64,000 nucleotides of DNA from Microvirga makkahensis (lineage in GTDB: Bacteria; Pseudomonadota; Alphaproteobacteria; Rhizobiales; Beijerinckiaceae), in NCBI RefSeq assembly GCF_009830105.1, contig NZ_WURB01000001.1, positions 186,001-250,000 of the forward strand, written 5' to 3'. The notes below the pieces were generated by a model. It saw only the letters and a program-made list of their open reading frames with translations. It was not told where the DNA came from and did not search any database. Positions within the stretch are counted from its first letter, which is position 1; the number at the start of each line of letters is the position of its first letter. The position numbers were made by a program, and so were the translations under genes. Shown here piece after piece: positions 28,126-36,413 of this stretch.

Positions 28126-28150
28126 GGAACCTTGGCCTCGCTACTGAGTT
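28126..28150 (+). promoter_or_regulatory. near-consensus EcfG-type promoter upstream of the phospholipase D gene
   Basis: GGAAC at 28126-28130, 16 bp, AGTT at 28147-28150 (consensus CGTT, one mismatch). The phospholipase D start codons at 28166 or 28208 lie downstream, giving a 5' leader of about 10 or 50 nt. Confidence 0.35.
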
Positions 28151-28165
28151 GCCGTTTCAGTTTCC

Positions 28166-29674
28166 ATGGCCATGAGCAACCTGCATTTCTGTAACGAACC
28201 GAATGTAATGACGGAATCTGCCGCTGTCCTACAAGCAGCACGCACGGCCTCGCGCCCGATCCTGCAGCCCGGCAGAAACTGCTGGCGCGTGGTGCCTGCA
28301 GACAAAGCCTCCGCCCTCATCGACGGAGAGGAATACTTTTCTAGGCTGGAAGCCACCCTGCGCACAGCTAAGCGTTCGATCATGATCGTCGGATGGGATT
28401 TTGATGGCAGCATACGCCTGCGCCCGGACATTTCTCCGGAGGAATCTCCCCCTCTGGGACCCCTTCTCCGGTCACTCGTCGAGGAGAGGCCGGAACTCGA
28501 AGTGCGCATCCTGGTCTGGAGCGTCGCCGTCGTGCATGCTCCCGGCGCACCGGGTCCGCTGATCTTCGGAGCTGAATGGCAAAATCACCCTAGACTTCAC
28601 CTGCGTCTAGACAAGCATCACCCGCTCTATGCAGCACATCACCAGAAGATGGTCTGCATCGATGACAGTCTTGCCTTCGTCGGCGGCATGGACTTGACCG
28701 TCAGGCGCTGGGACACGAGGGATCATGCCTGCGGGAATCCATATCGTTTGCGAGACGACGGCACGATCTACGATCCGGTCCACGACATTCAGATGGTCGT
28801 CACCGGTCCTGCCGCCCGTTGCATAACCGAAATCGCCTATGACCGCTGGAAAATCGCAACCGGCGAAGAGATCCAACCTCTCCCGCAGCCAGCCCTGGAC
28901 CCTTGGCCTACAGATCTTTGCCCCGACTTTACGAGTGTGCCGGTCGCCATCTCCCGCACCTATCCTGCCTGGGGCCAGCAATCCGCCATACAAGAAGCCG
29001 CGGCGCTCAACCTCGATGCCCTCTCCGCAGCAAGGAAAGCGATTTACATCGAAGCACAGTATATGACGGCGCCCTGCATAGGCGACATTCTGGAACAGCA
29101 CCTGGCCGATCCCGAAGGTCCCGAGGTCGTGGTCGTTCAGACTCACGAGTCCCATGGTTGGGCCGAGAAGAAAGTCATGGGCACGAACCGGGACCGCCTG
29201 ATCCGCCGCCTGAGGAGGGCGGACAAGTATGATCGGCTCCGCGTCTATTATCCGGTCGTCCCGGCCGAGGACGGCTTCTGCCAGGTTCTGATCCACTCCA
29301 AGTTGATCATTGTGGACGATACGTTTCTTCGCATCGGCTCATCGAATCTGAACAACCGCTCGATCGGCCTCGATACAGAATGCGATCTAGCCATCGAAGC
29401 CGCTGATGACGAGGTGCGGCGCACAATCGGCAGTCTCCGGGACCGCCTCTTGGGAGAGCATCTGGGCACGAGCCCCGATGACTTCTCGAAAGCTGTGGCT
29501 GACGAGGGTGGCTCGCTGATTGCTGCCATCGAGCGCCTGAATGTGAACGGTCGACGCCTGCATGCCTTTGGTGCGATGTTCGATGAAGGTCCCGCGGAAC
29601 CTGCCGTTGGCACAAGTCTTCTCGACCCTCTCGAGCCCTTCGAGCCGCTCTGGTTTTTGAAGCGCGTCAGATAG
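28166..29674 (+). CDS. phospholipase D-family protein (cardiolipin synthase B-like)
   Basis: 502 residues with two HKD motifs: HHQKMVCIDDSLAFVGG near residues 158-174 and HSKLIIVDDTFLRIGSSNLNNRS near 380-400 (HxKxxxxD and GSxNxxxRS in each copy). Such paired motifs form one active site for phosphatidyl transfer or phosphodiester hydrolysis. The absence of N-terminal membrane helices and the neighbouring UPF0104 and endonuclease/phosphatase genes match the E. coli ClsB (YbhO) arrangement. A role in cardiolipin or phospholipid remodelling is inference. Alternative starts at 28172 and 28208 are possible since none has a clear ribosome binding site. The gene is convergent with the UPF0104 gene (3-bp gap). 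Confidence 0.82.
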   Translation: MAMSNLHFCNEPNVMTESAAVLQAARTASRPILQPGRNCWRVVPADKASALIDGEEYFSRLEATLRTAKRSIMIVGWDFDGSIRLRPDISPEESPPLGPLLRSLVEERPELEVRILVWSVAVVHAPGAPGPLIFGAEWQNHPRLHLRLDKHHPLYAAHHQKMVCIDDSLAFVGGMDLTVRRWDTRDHACGNPYRLRDDGTIYDPVHDIQMVVTGPAARCITEIAYDRWKIATGEEIQPLPQPALDPWPTDLCPDFTSVPVAISRTYPAWGQQSAIQEAAALNLDALSAARKAIYIEAQYMTAPCIGDILEQHLADPEGPEVVVVQTHESHGWAEKKVMGTNRDRLIRRLRRADKYDRLRVYYPVVPAEDGFCQVLIHSKLIIVDDTFLRIGSSNLNNRSIGLDTECDLAIEAADDEVRRTIGSLRDRLLGEHLGTSPDDFSKAVADEGGSLIAAIERLNVNGRRLHAFGAMFDEGPAEPAVGTSLLDPLEPFEPLWFLKRVR

Positions 29675-29677
29675 AAA

Positions 29678-30625
29678 TCATGCCTGTGCCGCAGCTTCGG
29701 CCATATCTGAGCGGACGGCATTCTTGCGGCGGTAGACGAGCTCCGTCACAAGGAACACAGGGATGCCGATGCAAAGCGGGATCAGAAAGTAGACAAACCG
29801 GAAGACCAGCAGCGGCCCAATGAGATCCTGCCCCGGCAGAAGGTACATGACGACGCTTTCGATGACCCCAAGGCCTCCCGGCACGTGGCTGACGAGGGCG
29901 GTCGTGTTCGCGATCACATACACCGACGCCACCCCACCATAGGCGACATCCGTGACGGCCGCGAGCGCCTGATGAAGACAGGCGGCCACGCAGGCGAAAT
30001 TGGCGGAGCCGATGACGACCTGCCCGATGGCAAGCCGCAGCGATGGCATTTCCAGCGACCAGCGCCGGATCCGGAGCGGCCTGCGCACAAAAGTGGCGAG
30101 CACAAGATAAAGTGCTGGCAGTGCCAGACAGACCGTTCCGAGAACGATCACGGCGAATTTCGAGAGGCCCGTGATCTCGACCGCTAGGCTAGAGCGCAGC
30201 AACAGCGCCGCCCCGCCGAGCACCATCAGGCCGATTCCAACCGTCACGCCGCAGAAGACGATGACCTTCGCCACCTGCTCGGCACTCAGGCCCCAGCGCG
30301 TGTAGAACCTGTAGCGCACCGCGCCGCTGCTCAGGAAAGCCAAGCCGATGTTATGGCCGAGGGAAAGGCTGGTGAATGACGCCCACGCCGCCTTGTAATA
30401 GGGCAGCGGCCTGCCAACATAACGCAAAGCCAGATAATCGAATCCGCTGAGGCAGATATAGCTCGCGGCCGCAAACCCAGCGGCTGCGGTCAGGTGCGAG
30501 GTGGGAATGGCCGCGACCGCCTGGATCAGCTGGTCCAAACTGTAGCGACTGAGCGTGCGGTAGAGCAGGAAAGCGGCAAGGCCGATGGCAAGGACCGCAA
30601 TCAAAGGCTTCCAGATCTTCCGCAT
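29678..30625 (-). CDS. UPF0104/LPG-synthase-TM-like membrane protein (YbhN type)
   Basis: 315 residues from the ATG at 30625, with about eight hydrophobic segments. Family blocks are YLALRYVGRPLPYYKAAWAS, SLGHNIGLAFLSSGAVRYRFY, and VSHVPGGLGVIESVVMYLLP near the C-terminus, which characterise the lysylphosphatidylglycerol-synthase transmembrane/UPF0104 family. The aminoacyl-transferase domain of MprF is absent, so tRNA-dependent lipid aminoacylation is not predicted. The frame is open to 30664, but ATG 30625 has GGGAA upstream and begins right before the first helix. It lies 101 bp behind the endonuclease/phosphatase gene on the same strand. Confidence 0.82.
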   Translation of the reverse strand: MRKIWKPLIAVLAIGLAAFLLYRTLSRYSLDQLIQAVAAIPTSHLTAAAGFAAASYICLSGFDYLALRYVGRPLPYYKAAWASFTSLSLGHNIGLAFLSSGAVRYRFYTRWGLSAEQVAKVIVFCGVTVGIGLMVLGGAALLLRSSLAVEITGLSKFAVIVLGTVCLALPALYLVLATFVRRPLRIRRWSLEMPSLRLAIGQVVIGSANFACVAACLHQALAAVTDVAYGGVASVYVIANTTALVSHVPGGLGVIESVVMYLLPGQDLIGPLLVFRFVYFLIPLCIGIPVFLVTELVYRRKNAVRSDMAEAAAQA

Positions 30626-30726
30626 CCACGTTCCCGTTGAATTGAATAATTCGTGGCAGGGCATGCCGCTCCCGTCCGCCTTCGCAGACCTAGGACAATC
30701 GATCCTAATGCATGCCGGTTCCGGCT

Positions 30727-31500
30727 CTAGCTGCGGACATGCGCCACACTGGCCCTTTGCCCCCTGACAGGCATGACCTGGAACTCGACCATGAGAGGCA
30801 GATGGTCCGACGCGACCCTCGCTGCCGGCGAGCGTATGGACTCGACGCGAACCACATGAACCGAATGGCTGACGAAGGCGTGGTCGATCCGTAACAGCGG
30901 AAGGCGCGACGGGAAGGTTGGAACAGCGCGTCGGTGCGGCGCGGCAACCTGGGCATCGCGAAGGCGGGATGCGAGACGCTGGTAAGCCCTGGATCGGGGC
31001 GAGGCATTGAAATCACCCAGCAGGATCACGGGCTCGCGGCATGCCCTGTGACTCAGCCATTGCGGCCCGAGAAGGCAATCTACCTGCGCCAGCCGCTCAT
31101 ACCGGCGCAGGCCCAGATGTGTCGTGATCACCTGCACGTCCGTTCCGCCAAGGTTGACCGAAGCCCAGAGCGCCCCTCTCGGCTCCGGCGCCAGACGCCC
31201 CATACCGCCGGGGAGCGGCCCGGCCTTGATCAACTGCGAGGGCCTATGGGTCAGAATCGCGTTGCCGTATTCCTCCTCCATGACCCGGAGACTGGCATGA
31301 AAGTGCATCTGCATTCCGAGCGCTTGCGCAATGGCATGCGCCTGATCGATGCCCCCGGTTCGAGCGCGCCTGACATCGAGTTCCTGGAGAGCCACCACAT
31401 CCGGTTCATAAGCTGCAATCACATCGGCGATACGTCCCGGAGAGAGCCGCCCGTCCGTTCCGAGACAGCGGCGTACGTTATAGGTCAGTATCCGCGGCAC
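30727..31500 (-). CDS. endonuclease/exonuclease/phosphatase-family protein (YbhP type)
   Basis: 257 residues with the EEP fold: RILTYNVRRCLG, DVVALQELD with the metal-binding Glu, VITTHLGL, LLGDFNASPRS and the terminal SDHLPLMVEF. The family includes DNases, sphingomyelinases and inositol phosphatases; with a PLD-like and a UPF0104 neighbour a membrane-lipid phosphodiester substrate is plausible. The start is set by the ribosome binding site. AAAGGAGG lies four bases before the GTG at 31500, whereas the in-frame ATG at 31515 would translate that site as MKGGE. Longer frames to 31620 have no ribosome binding site. Confidence 0.82.
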   Translation of the reverse strand: MPRILTYNVRRCLGTDGRLSPGRIADVIAAYEPDVVALQELDVRRARTGGIDQAHAIAQALGMQMHFHASLRVMEEEYGNAILTHRPSQLIKAGPLPGGMGRLAPEPRGALWASVNLGGTDVQVITTHLGLRRYERLAQVDCLLGPQWLSHRACREPVILLGDFNASPRSRAYQRLASRLRDAQVAAPHRRAVPTFPSRLPLLRIDHAFVSHSVHVVRVESIRSPAARVASDHLPLMVEFQVMPVRGQRASVAHVRS

Positions 31501-32020
31501 CTCGCCTCCTTTCATCAGATCTGTGCGTGTGCAGGAAAAGCTGCGGAACGGCAGCTTCAGAAGCACTAACACCGCAAGGAGCGAGAATTTCCCTATTACC
31601 GAACTCCCCCGATCCAGCATCCAGCATATATCTCGGGACGCAGTAGGAAGGCATTCCTGCGGAAGTCACATTTCGGACTGAGCCATAGCTCCCATACGAC
31701 TTTGCTGCAGCCTGAAGCCTGTCTATTCGGCAAGGCGATCAAAAAGAACAGGAGCCGTGCGTACATCCGGCACCGGCTCCCGTCTTTCTGACCGGCTGCC
31801 CGAGCAACCGGATTGGTTAAAGATACCCCAAACCCGATAGATGGCCGTGACGCATAGGAGGTATGAAATTGTCTCCTTAGAGAAACATGCCCTCTTGCAA
31901 AGATGCCTCTGGCTGGGGCACTGACCGTGTTCGGCGCATGAGACATTCCTGCCGGGCCCTAAATTTCTCCTTGCGGCCCGTGCAGGTTATGAACATGGCG
32001 CGACTCGGAATGGAGCCGAC
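31501..32020. other. intergenic region upstream of serA and the YbhP-type gene
   Basis: 520 bp between the GTG at 31500 (minus) and serA (plus). It holds an intrinsic-terminator-like hairpin oriented to the minus strand (31741-31780, listed separately). No open frame here has a family match, and the amino acids of the open frames look like shadows. No serC-motif, SAM or glycine riboswitch was recognised by eye. Confidence 0.4.
31741..31780 (-). terminator. intrinsic terminator-like hairpin on the minus strand
   Basis: On the minus strand GGAGCC, a bulged G and GTGC pair with GCAC and GGCTCC across a nine-base loop (plus-strand coordinates 31751-31780). The stem is followed by TGTTCTTTTT (31750-31741). 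Stem plus U-rich tail is the intrinsic terminator pattern. It lies upstream, not downstream, of the co-directional YbhP-type gene, so it would end a short leader or a small RNA. On the plus strand the 3' flank is poor in T. Confidence 0.5.
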
Positions 32021-33268
32021 ATGAGCGAGCAGTTCTCTCTTCAGAAAGACAAGATACGGGTGCTTCTGCTCGAAGGGATCAACGAGAGCGCGGTCGGGCT
32101 GATCAGGGCTGCCGGCTACACGAACCTGACCTATCTGAAGACTGCCCTCGACGAGAAGGACCTGATCGAAGCTCTCCAGGGAGTCCATATTCTCGGCATT
32201 CGGTCACGCACCCAGCTGACCCGCGACGTCCTTGCCGCCGCCAATCGGCTTGTAGCGGTCGGCTGTTTCAGCGTGGGCACGAACCAGGTTGACCTGGAGG
32301 CCGCCCGCCAGGCCGGCATCCCGGTTTTCAACGCTCCCTTTTCCAATACCCGCAGCGTCGCCGAGCTCGTGATCGGTGAGATCGTCATGCTGCTGCGCCG
32401 CATCTTCCCGAAATCCACGTCGGCCCATGCAGGCGGCTGGGAGAAGTCGGCCATTGACAGCCATGAGGTGCGCGGCAAGACGCTCGGCATCGTGGGCTAC
32501 GGCAACATCGGATCGCAGCTGTCGTATCTCGCCGAATCCATGGGGATGCGCGTCATCTTCTACGATCAGACCGACAAGCTTCGTCACGGCAACACGGAAC
32601 CGGCGGAAAGCCTGCAAGAGCTGCTGCGTCAGAGTGACGTAGTGAGCCTGCACGTCCCTGAGACGCCCGCGACGCACGGCATGATCGGTGCCGCCGAGCT
32701 CGCCGCGATGAAGAAAGGTGCCTATCTTATCAACAACAGCCGCGGCACCGTGGTGGATCTTGATGCGCTCGCCGAGGCTTTGAAAAGCGGCCACCTGCGT
32801 GGAGCGGCCGTCGACGTGTTCCCTGTCGAGCCGGCGTCCAACAAGGAGCGTTTCGCGACGCCGCTCCAGGGTGTCGACAACGTCATCCTGACCCCGCACA
32901 TCGGCGGGTCCACGGAGGAGGCGCAGGAGCGCATCGGAGCCGAGGTCGCCAAGAAACTCATAGACTATTCGGACGTAGGCTCGACCATTGGTGCCGTCAA
33001 CTTCCCGCAAGTGCAGCTTTCGGCGCGCGCCACGGGTACGCGCTACATCCATGTGCATCGTAACATACCAGGGATCCTTGGACGCCTGAACCAAGCCTTT
33101 TCCGAGCGTGGCCTCAACATTACAGCACAACACCTTCAAACCGATGGCGAAATCGGCTACGTCGTCATCGAAGTCGAGGGCCAGCCTGAGCAGAGCCGTG
33201 AAATGCTGCAAGAGATCCGTGCCCTGGAGGGTACGATCCGCGCACGTCTGCTCTATGCACTGGGCTGA
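32021..33268 (+). CDS. serA: D-3-phosphoglycerate dehydrogenase (E. coli-type, with ACT domain)
   Basis: 415 residues. It oxidises 3-phosphoglycerate to 3-phosphohydroxypyruvate with NAD, the first step of serine synthesis. Visible are the substrate region RSRTQLTRDVL, IPVFNAPFSNTRSVAELV, the NAD loop GIVGYGNIGSQLS, the catalytic Arg in NNSRGTVVD, and LTPHIGGSTEEAQE with the catalytic His. The C-terminal ACT domain (about 340-415) keeps the His and Asn (HVHRN) and the Asn (GLNITAQ) that bind serine in E. coli SerA, so feedback inhibition is expected. The enzyme is of the short E. coli class, whereas many Hyphomicrobiales use a SerA of about 530 residues. It may be a second or acquired copy. 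Confidence 0.93.
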   Translation: MSEQFSLQKDKIRVLLLEGINESAVGLIRAAGYTNLTYLKTALDEKDLIEALQGVHILGIRSRTQLTRDVLAAANRLVAVGCFSVGTNQVDLEAARQAGIPVFNAPFSNTRSVAELVIGEIVMLLRRIFPKSTSAHAGGWEKSAIDSHEVRGKTLGIVGYGNIGSQLSYLAESMGMRVIFYDQTDKLRHGNTEPAESLQELLRQSDVVSLHVPETPATHGMIGAAELAAMKKGAYLINNSRGTVVDLDALAEALKSGHLRGAAVDVFPVEPASNKERFATPLQGVDNVILTPHIGGSTEEAQERIGAEVAKKLIDYSDVGSTIGAVNFPQVQLSARATGTRYIHVHRNIPGILGRLNQAFSERGLNITAQHLQTDGEIGYVVIEVEGQPEQSREMLQEIRALEGTIRARLLYALG

Positions 33269-33319
33269 TCAAACGGGCCTTTGCCGATATCGGTACTTTC
33301 CTAAAACGCGTCGCCGTGC

Positions 33320-33868
33320 TTGGATTGCCGGATGATCGCACGCGTTCAGGAACGCCTTAGAAATCTTCTGCAGCAGACGGCATCACGCCTCGCTGATGCA
33401 GCGCGTCTTCCGGCTGTGATCGTGAGGAATACGGAGGTTGCGCTCGGCCCTGTCCAACCACAATCGAAACCTAGAGAGCGCAACCACTCGGACGTCGTAC
33501 CTCTCACCTCCCCACCATCTCCTGAAGAACAAATCAATTCGACTGACATGAGCGCCTCCGTCGAGACAATAGCCGAGCAGATGCTCACTCTGGTAGATAT
33601 CGTTTCATCTCAGGAGAAGGACATCAGGACCTTGAAGGAGCAGTGCAGAAGGCTGGAAGAACACAACCAAGCCATCATGGTCGCTTTCTCGGCCTTCTTC
33701 CATGTCCTGGCGGTGGGGCGCGTGGCCAAGGCTGGCGAAGTCGCTACACTTCTGCAAAACATCAGCAAGATCGCCGAGCAGGAAGGACGCCCCAAGGAGG
33801 CTGTGGCCTTCCTCCAGAATCTTTCAAAGATGGTTCCTGGCCAAACGGAAGTTGGCTCCGGCAAGTAG
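33320..33868 (+). CDS. hypothetical coiled-coil protein
   Basis: Up to 182 residues with no recognised family. Residues about 77-125 form a probable coiled coil (ETIAEQMLTLVDIV, DIRTLKEQCRRLEEHN), followed by a helical C-terminus (KAGEVATLLQNISKIAEQE). The N-terminal third is basic and Pro/Ser-rich. The start is uncertain: 33320, 33332 (MIARVQ) or 33548 (MSASVE, which would leave only the coiled-coil part). It follows serA by 51 bp in the same direction. Parallel frames on both strands are partly open, so confidence is moderate. Confidence 0.5.
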   Translation: MDCRMIARVQERLRNLLQQTASRLADAARLPAVIVRNTEVALGPVQPQSKPRERNHSDVVPLTSPPSPEEQINSTDMSASVETIAEQMLTLVDIVSSQEKDIRTLKEQCRRLEEHNQAIMVAFSAFFHVLAVGRVAKAGEVATLLQNISKIAEQEGRPKEAVAFLQNLSKMVPGQTEVGSGK

Positions 33869-34012
33869 CAAGGTCACTGCCTCTCCCCGCCCTCCCAAGC
33901 CTGCCCTCTTAAGCATCCTTTAACCTTGAGATTCGATGTTCGATAAGCAGCCGATCGCTCTGCGCGGCCGTGATGAAACCGTTGATGCCCCTTTCGGAGA
34001 AGAAAGCCATTC

Positions 34013-34621
34013 ATGTCGGTGGAGAGAACATTCGCAGCCGTCGAGAATCTGATCGCTGATCATGTTGCAGCCTCCTTGAAGAAGGAGATCAACTCTGCAA
34101 CGGCTGAAAGCACGGCGGCTCAAGTTCGAAGCCGCATCACGGATTACTTCCAGCCGAGCACCGTATGCTTCGATCAGGACAATTTCCCGCTCCGGTCCTG
34201 GCGCTCTACAGCCGTCCACTCAGAGCATTCGCATTCACGCCGCCGGCCGACAGGCACCCCTGACCGTACGGCGCAGTTGGCTCTGCTGCACCAGACGCTT
34301 GAAACGATCCACCACAATGCGGCTGCTTCGATTCAACAAAATGCGCAGCCTGCTCATGCCGAACTACTTCTCGAACGCCAGCAACTCGTTTTGAAGAACG
34401 AGTTCACCGAGGGATTCGGGCGTATCGAGATATGGTTCGTATCGACTACCGTCTTCACTCTGGTTCTGCTCAGTGCAATCGAGCTCCTCTGGGCATTCCC
34501 GATCCTCGCGCTGAGTATCGGCCGGTCCTGGCATCTGGATCGGCAATGCAGGAAGCGTCGCACCAGAATCTCCGAGATCGATGCAATCGCGCGGCCCACT
34601 GTGAGGATATCTCACGCTTGA
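34013..34621 (+). CDS. hypothetical membrane-associated protein
   Basis: 202 residues. A helical soluble N-terminus is followed by one strongly hydrophobic stretch (about 146-170, IWFVSTTVFTLVLLSAIELLW) and a short basic tail (RQCRKRRTRI), the pattern of a C-terminally anchored protein with its tail in the cytoplasm. No family recognised. GGAGAAG lies about nine bases before the ATG. The 3' end overlaps the convergent IMPase-like gene by 10 bp. Confidence 0.45.
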   Translation: MSVERTFAAVENLIADHVAASLKKEINSATAESTAAQVRSRITDYFQPSTVCFDQDNFPLRSWRSTAVHSEHSHSRRRPTGTPDRTAQLALLHQTLETIHHNAAASIQQNAQPAHAELLLERQQLVLKNEFTEGFGRIEIWFVSTTVFTLVLLSAIELLWAFPILALSIGRSWHLDRQCRKRRTRISEIDAIARPTVRISHA

Positions 34622-35457
34622 GGCGGCAGGAGCGCATCCCGAAGAGCCTGCCAACTGTCCTTGTCGGGTGCACTGATCAACCCACCTCCCCGATTGACTG
34701 GACGATAGGGCGAGCCGTCGAAATGAGCCGAGTAGCCGCCAGCCTCACGATGGATCAGCCAGCCCGCCGCATGATCCCAAGGCATCACGCTCGACGAGAA
34801 CGCAAAGTGCAGATGACCGCTGGCGATCTGGCGATAGGTATGCGCGGCGCATCTCAAGTCCGCCGCCATAGCGACGCGGGGCAGATGGCCGGAAACTACG
34901 GGCCGAAGCGCCTCTGGCAGGTAGCGCCAAGAGACATTGCCCGCCATCTGTGAGAGCGGAACGGCCGATGCGACGTTCAAGGGACGCGTGCTGCCGTCCG
35001 GCCGCTGAAGCCATGCTCCCTCCCCCCGCACGCCAATGGCCCAGTCGTCCGAAATCGGATCGAGGATGACGCCGCATACCACCTCTCCCTTCATCACGGC
35101 CGATGCCATGACGCCAAACAGAGGCAGGCCGGACGCAAAGTTCAACGTACCGTCCACCGGGTCGAGGATAAAGGCGAGTTCCGCATCACCCAGCCCATCG
35201 AGAAGCCTTGGATCGCGGCTGACGCCCTCCTCGCCGATCACGACGGCCCTCGGAAAGACCCGCAGGAGTTCGGCTCCCATGACACGCTCTGCGGCCTCAT
35301 CCGCATCCGTCACCAAGTCGAGCTCGGATGTCTTCGTGCGGATCGCACCGGCGGACAAGTTCCTGAATCTCGGAAGAATCTCGGCTTGTGCGGCTTTCCT
35401 GAGAATTTCCGCAACGGCGAGGGCATCTGCTCTGGAGAACGTCATCGGGCTTTGCAC
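34612..35457 (-). CDS. inositol-monophosphatase-family phosphatase
   Basis: 281 residues with all metal-site blocks of the IMPase superfamily: VIGEEG (Glu pair), LDPVDGTLNF (DPxDGT), and the C-terminal MPWDHAAGWLIHREAGG (WDxAAG). The superfamily includes inositol monophosphatase, histidinol-phosphatase HisN and 3'-phosphoadenosine 5'-phosphate phosphatase CysQ; the substrate cannot be told from these motifs. In-frame starts are 35457 and 35445. The gene follows the aldo/keto reductase by 43 bp on the same strand and could be in one operon with it. Confidence 0.86.
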   Translation of the reverse strand: MQSPMTFSRADALAVAEILRKAAQAEILPRFRNLSAGAIRTKTSELDLVTDADEAAERVMGAELLRVFPRAVVIGEEGVSRDPRLLDGLGDAELAFILDPVDGTLNFASGLPLFGVMASAVMKGEVVCGVILDPISDDWAIGVRGEGAWLQRPDGSTRPLNVASAVPLSQMAGNVSWRYLPEALRPVVSGHLPRVAMAADLRCAAHTYRQIASGHLHFAFSSSVMPWDHAAGWLIHREAGGYSAHFDGSPYRPVNRGGGLISAPDKDSWQALRDALLPPQA

Positions 35458-35500
35458 TTTATGAGTGGCTGGTCGCTCATGCCTTCTTTATGAACGTGTA

Positions 35501-36337
35501 TCAAATCATCTCAAGCGGCCGCTTGCGCTTTGGCGGCGGGAACTCGGCGTTGATCGCACTCAACTCATCCGGACTCAGCCGGATCTCGAGAGCGCGACGG
35601 TTCTCCCGCACATGGATAGGGCTTGATGCCTTGGGAATGGCTATGATGCCGGGCCTCTGAAGCAGCCAGGCCAGGGCGATCTGATATGGCCCCGCATTGT
35701 GGTTGCGTCCGATTTCATGCAGGATGCCCGCCTTCGGAAGGCGTCCCTGTTCGATAGGGCTATAAGCCATAAGCGGGATTCGGCGCTCCCCCATCCAGGG
35801 GATCAGATCATACTCCGCCCCACGCCTGGTCACGTTATAAAGTATTTGATTGGTCGCGCAGTTGGCCCCGCCCTCAATGGCGAACAGTTCCTCCATATCC
35901 TCAATATCGAAATTGCTGACCCCCCAGTAGCGGATTTTGCCCGAGCGACGCAGTTCCTCAAATCCAGCAACCGTCTCCTGCAGAGGCACATTTCCACGCC
36001 AGTGCAGAAGATAGAGATCGAGGCGGTCCGTCCCGAGCCGTTCCAGACTGCGCTCGCAGGCGAGGACGACGCCTTTGCTGCCGGCATTGTGCGGGTAGAC
36101 CTTGCTCACGAGAAACAATCGATCCCTCTCCGGGCCCAAGGCCTCGGCGATGAGTTTCTCCGACGCCCCCTCCCCGTACATCTCCGCTGTGTCGATCAGG
36201 GTCATGCCTAGCTCGACCCCCAGGCGCAGTGCTTCGATTTCCTGAGCACGCCGACTGCTCGTCTCGGCCATCTGCCAAGTTCCTTGGCCGAGCGCAGGAA
36301 CGGTTTCACCTGAAGGCAGCGTGACGTGTCGGCTCAT
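35501..36337 (-). CDS. aldo/keto reductase
   Basis: 278 residues, NADPH-dependent carbonyl reductase family. The catalytic tetrad is complete: Asp49 and Tyr54 (IDTAEMYGEG), Lys79 (LFLVSKVYP) and His112 (YLLHWRG). WGVSNFDIEDMEEL, the barrel segment NQILYNVTRRGAEYDLIPW and the coenzyme region IPKASSPIHVRENRRA match the AKR5-like class (2,5-diketo-gluconate reductase type). Reduction of a sugar-derived or reactive aldehyde is likely, but the substrate is not determined. It is 76 bp downstream of the HtrA-like gene and 43 bp upstream of the IMPase-like gene, all on the minus strand. Confidence 0.9.
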   Translation of the reverse strand: MSRHVTLPSGETVPALGQGTWQMAETSSRRAQEIEALRLGVELGMTLIDTAEMYGEGASEKLIAEALGPERDRLFLVSKVYPHNAGSKGVVLACERSLERLGTDRLDLYLLHWRGNVPLQETVAGFEELRRSGKIRYWGVSNFDIEDMEELFAIEGGANCATNQILYNVTRRGAEYDLIPWMGERRIPLMAYSPIEQGRLPKAGILHEIGRNHNAGPYQIALAWLLQRPGIIAIPKASSPIHVRENRRALEIRLSPDELSAINAEFPPPKRKRPLEMI

Positions 36338-36413
36338 TGTTGCACCTTGAGGAAGAAGGCAAGCATTGGCGCTCAGCCTTCAGTAATTGAAGAGGATCTC
36401 GAATCCGGACGGG

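Noticed and set aside
31857..31878. A five-codon frame with AGGAGGT just before it, upstream of serA, as a leader peptide
   Set aside because: The ribosome site touches the ATG without spacing and the peptide has no serine-rich content expected for attenuation.
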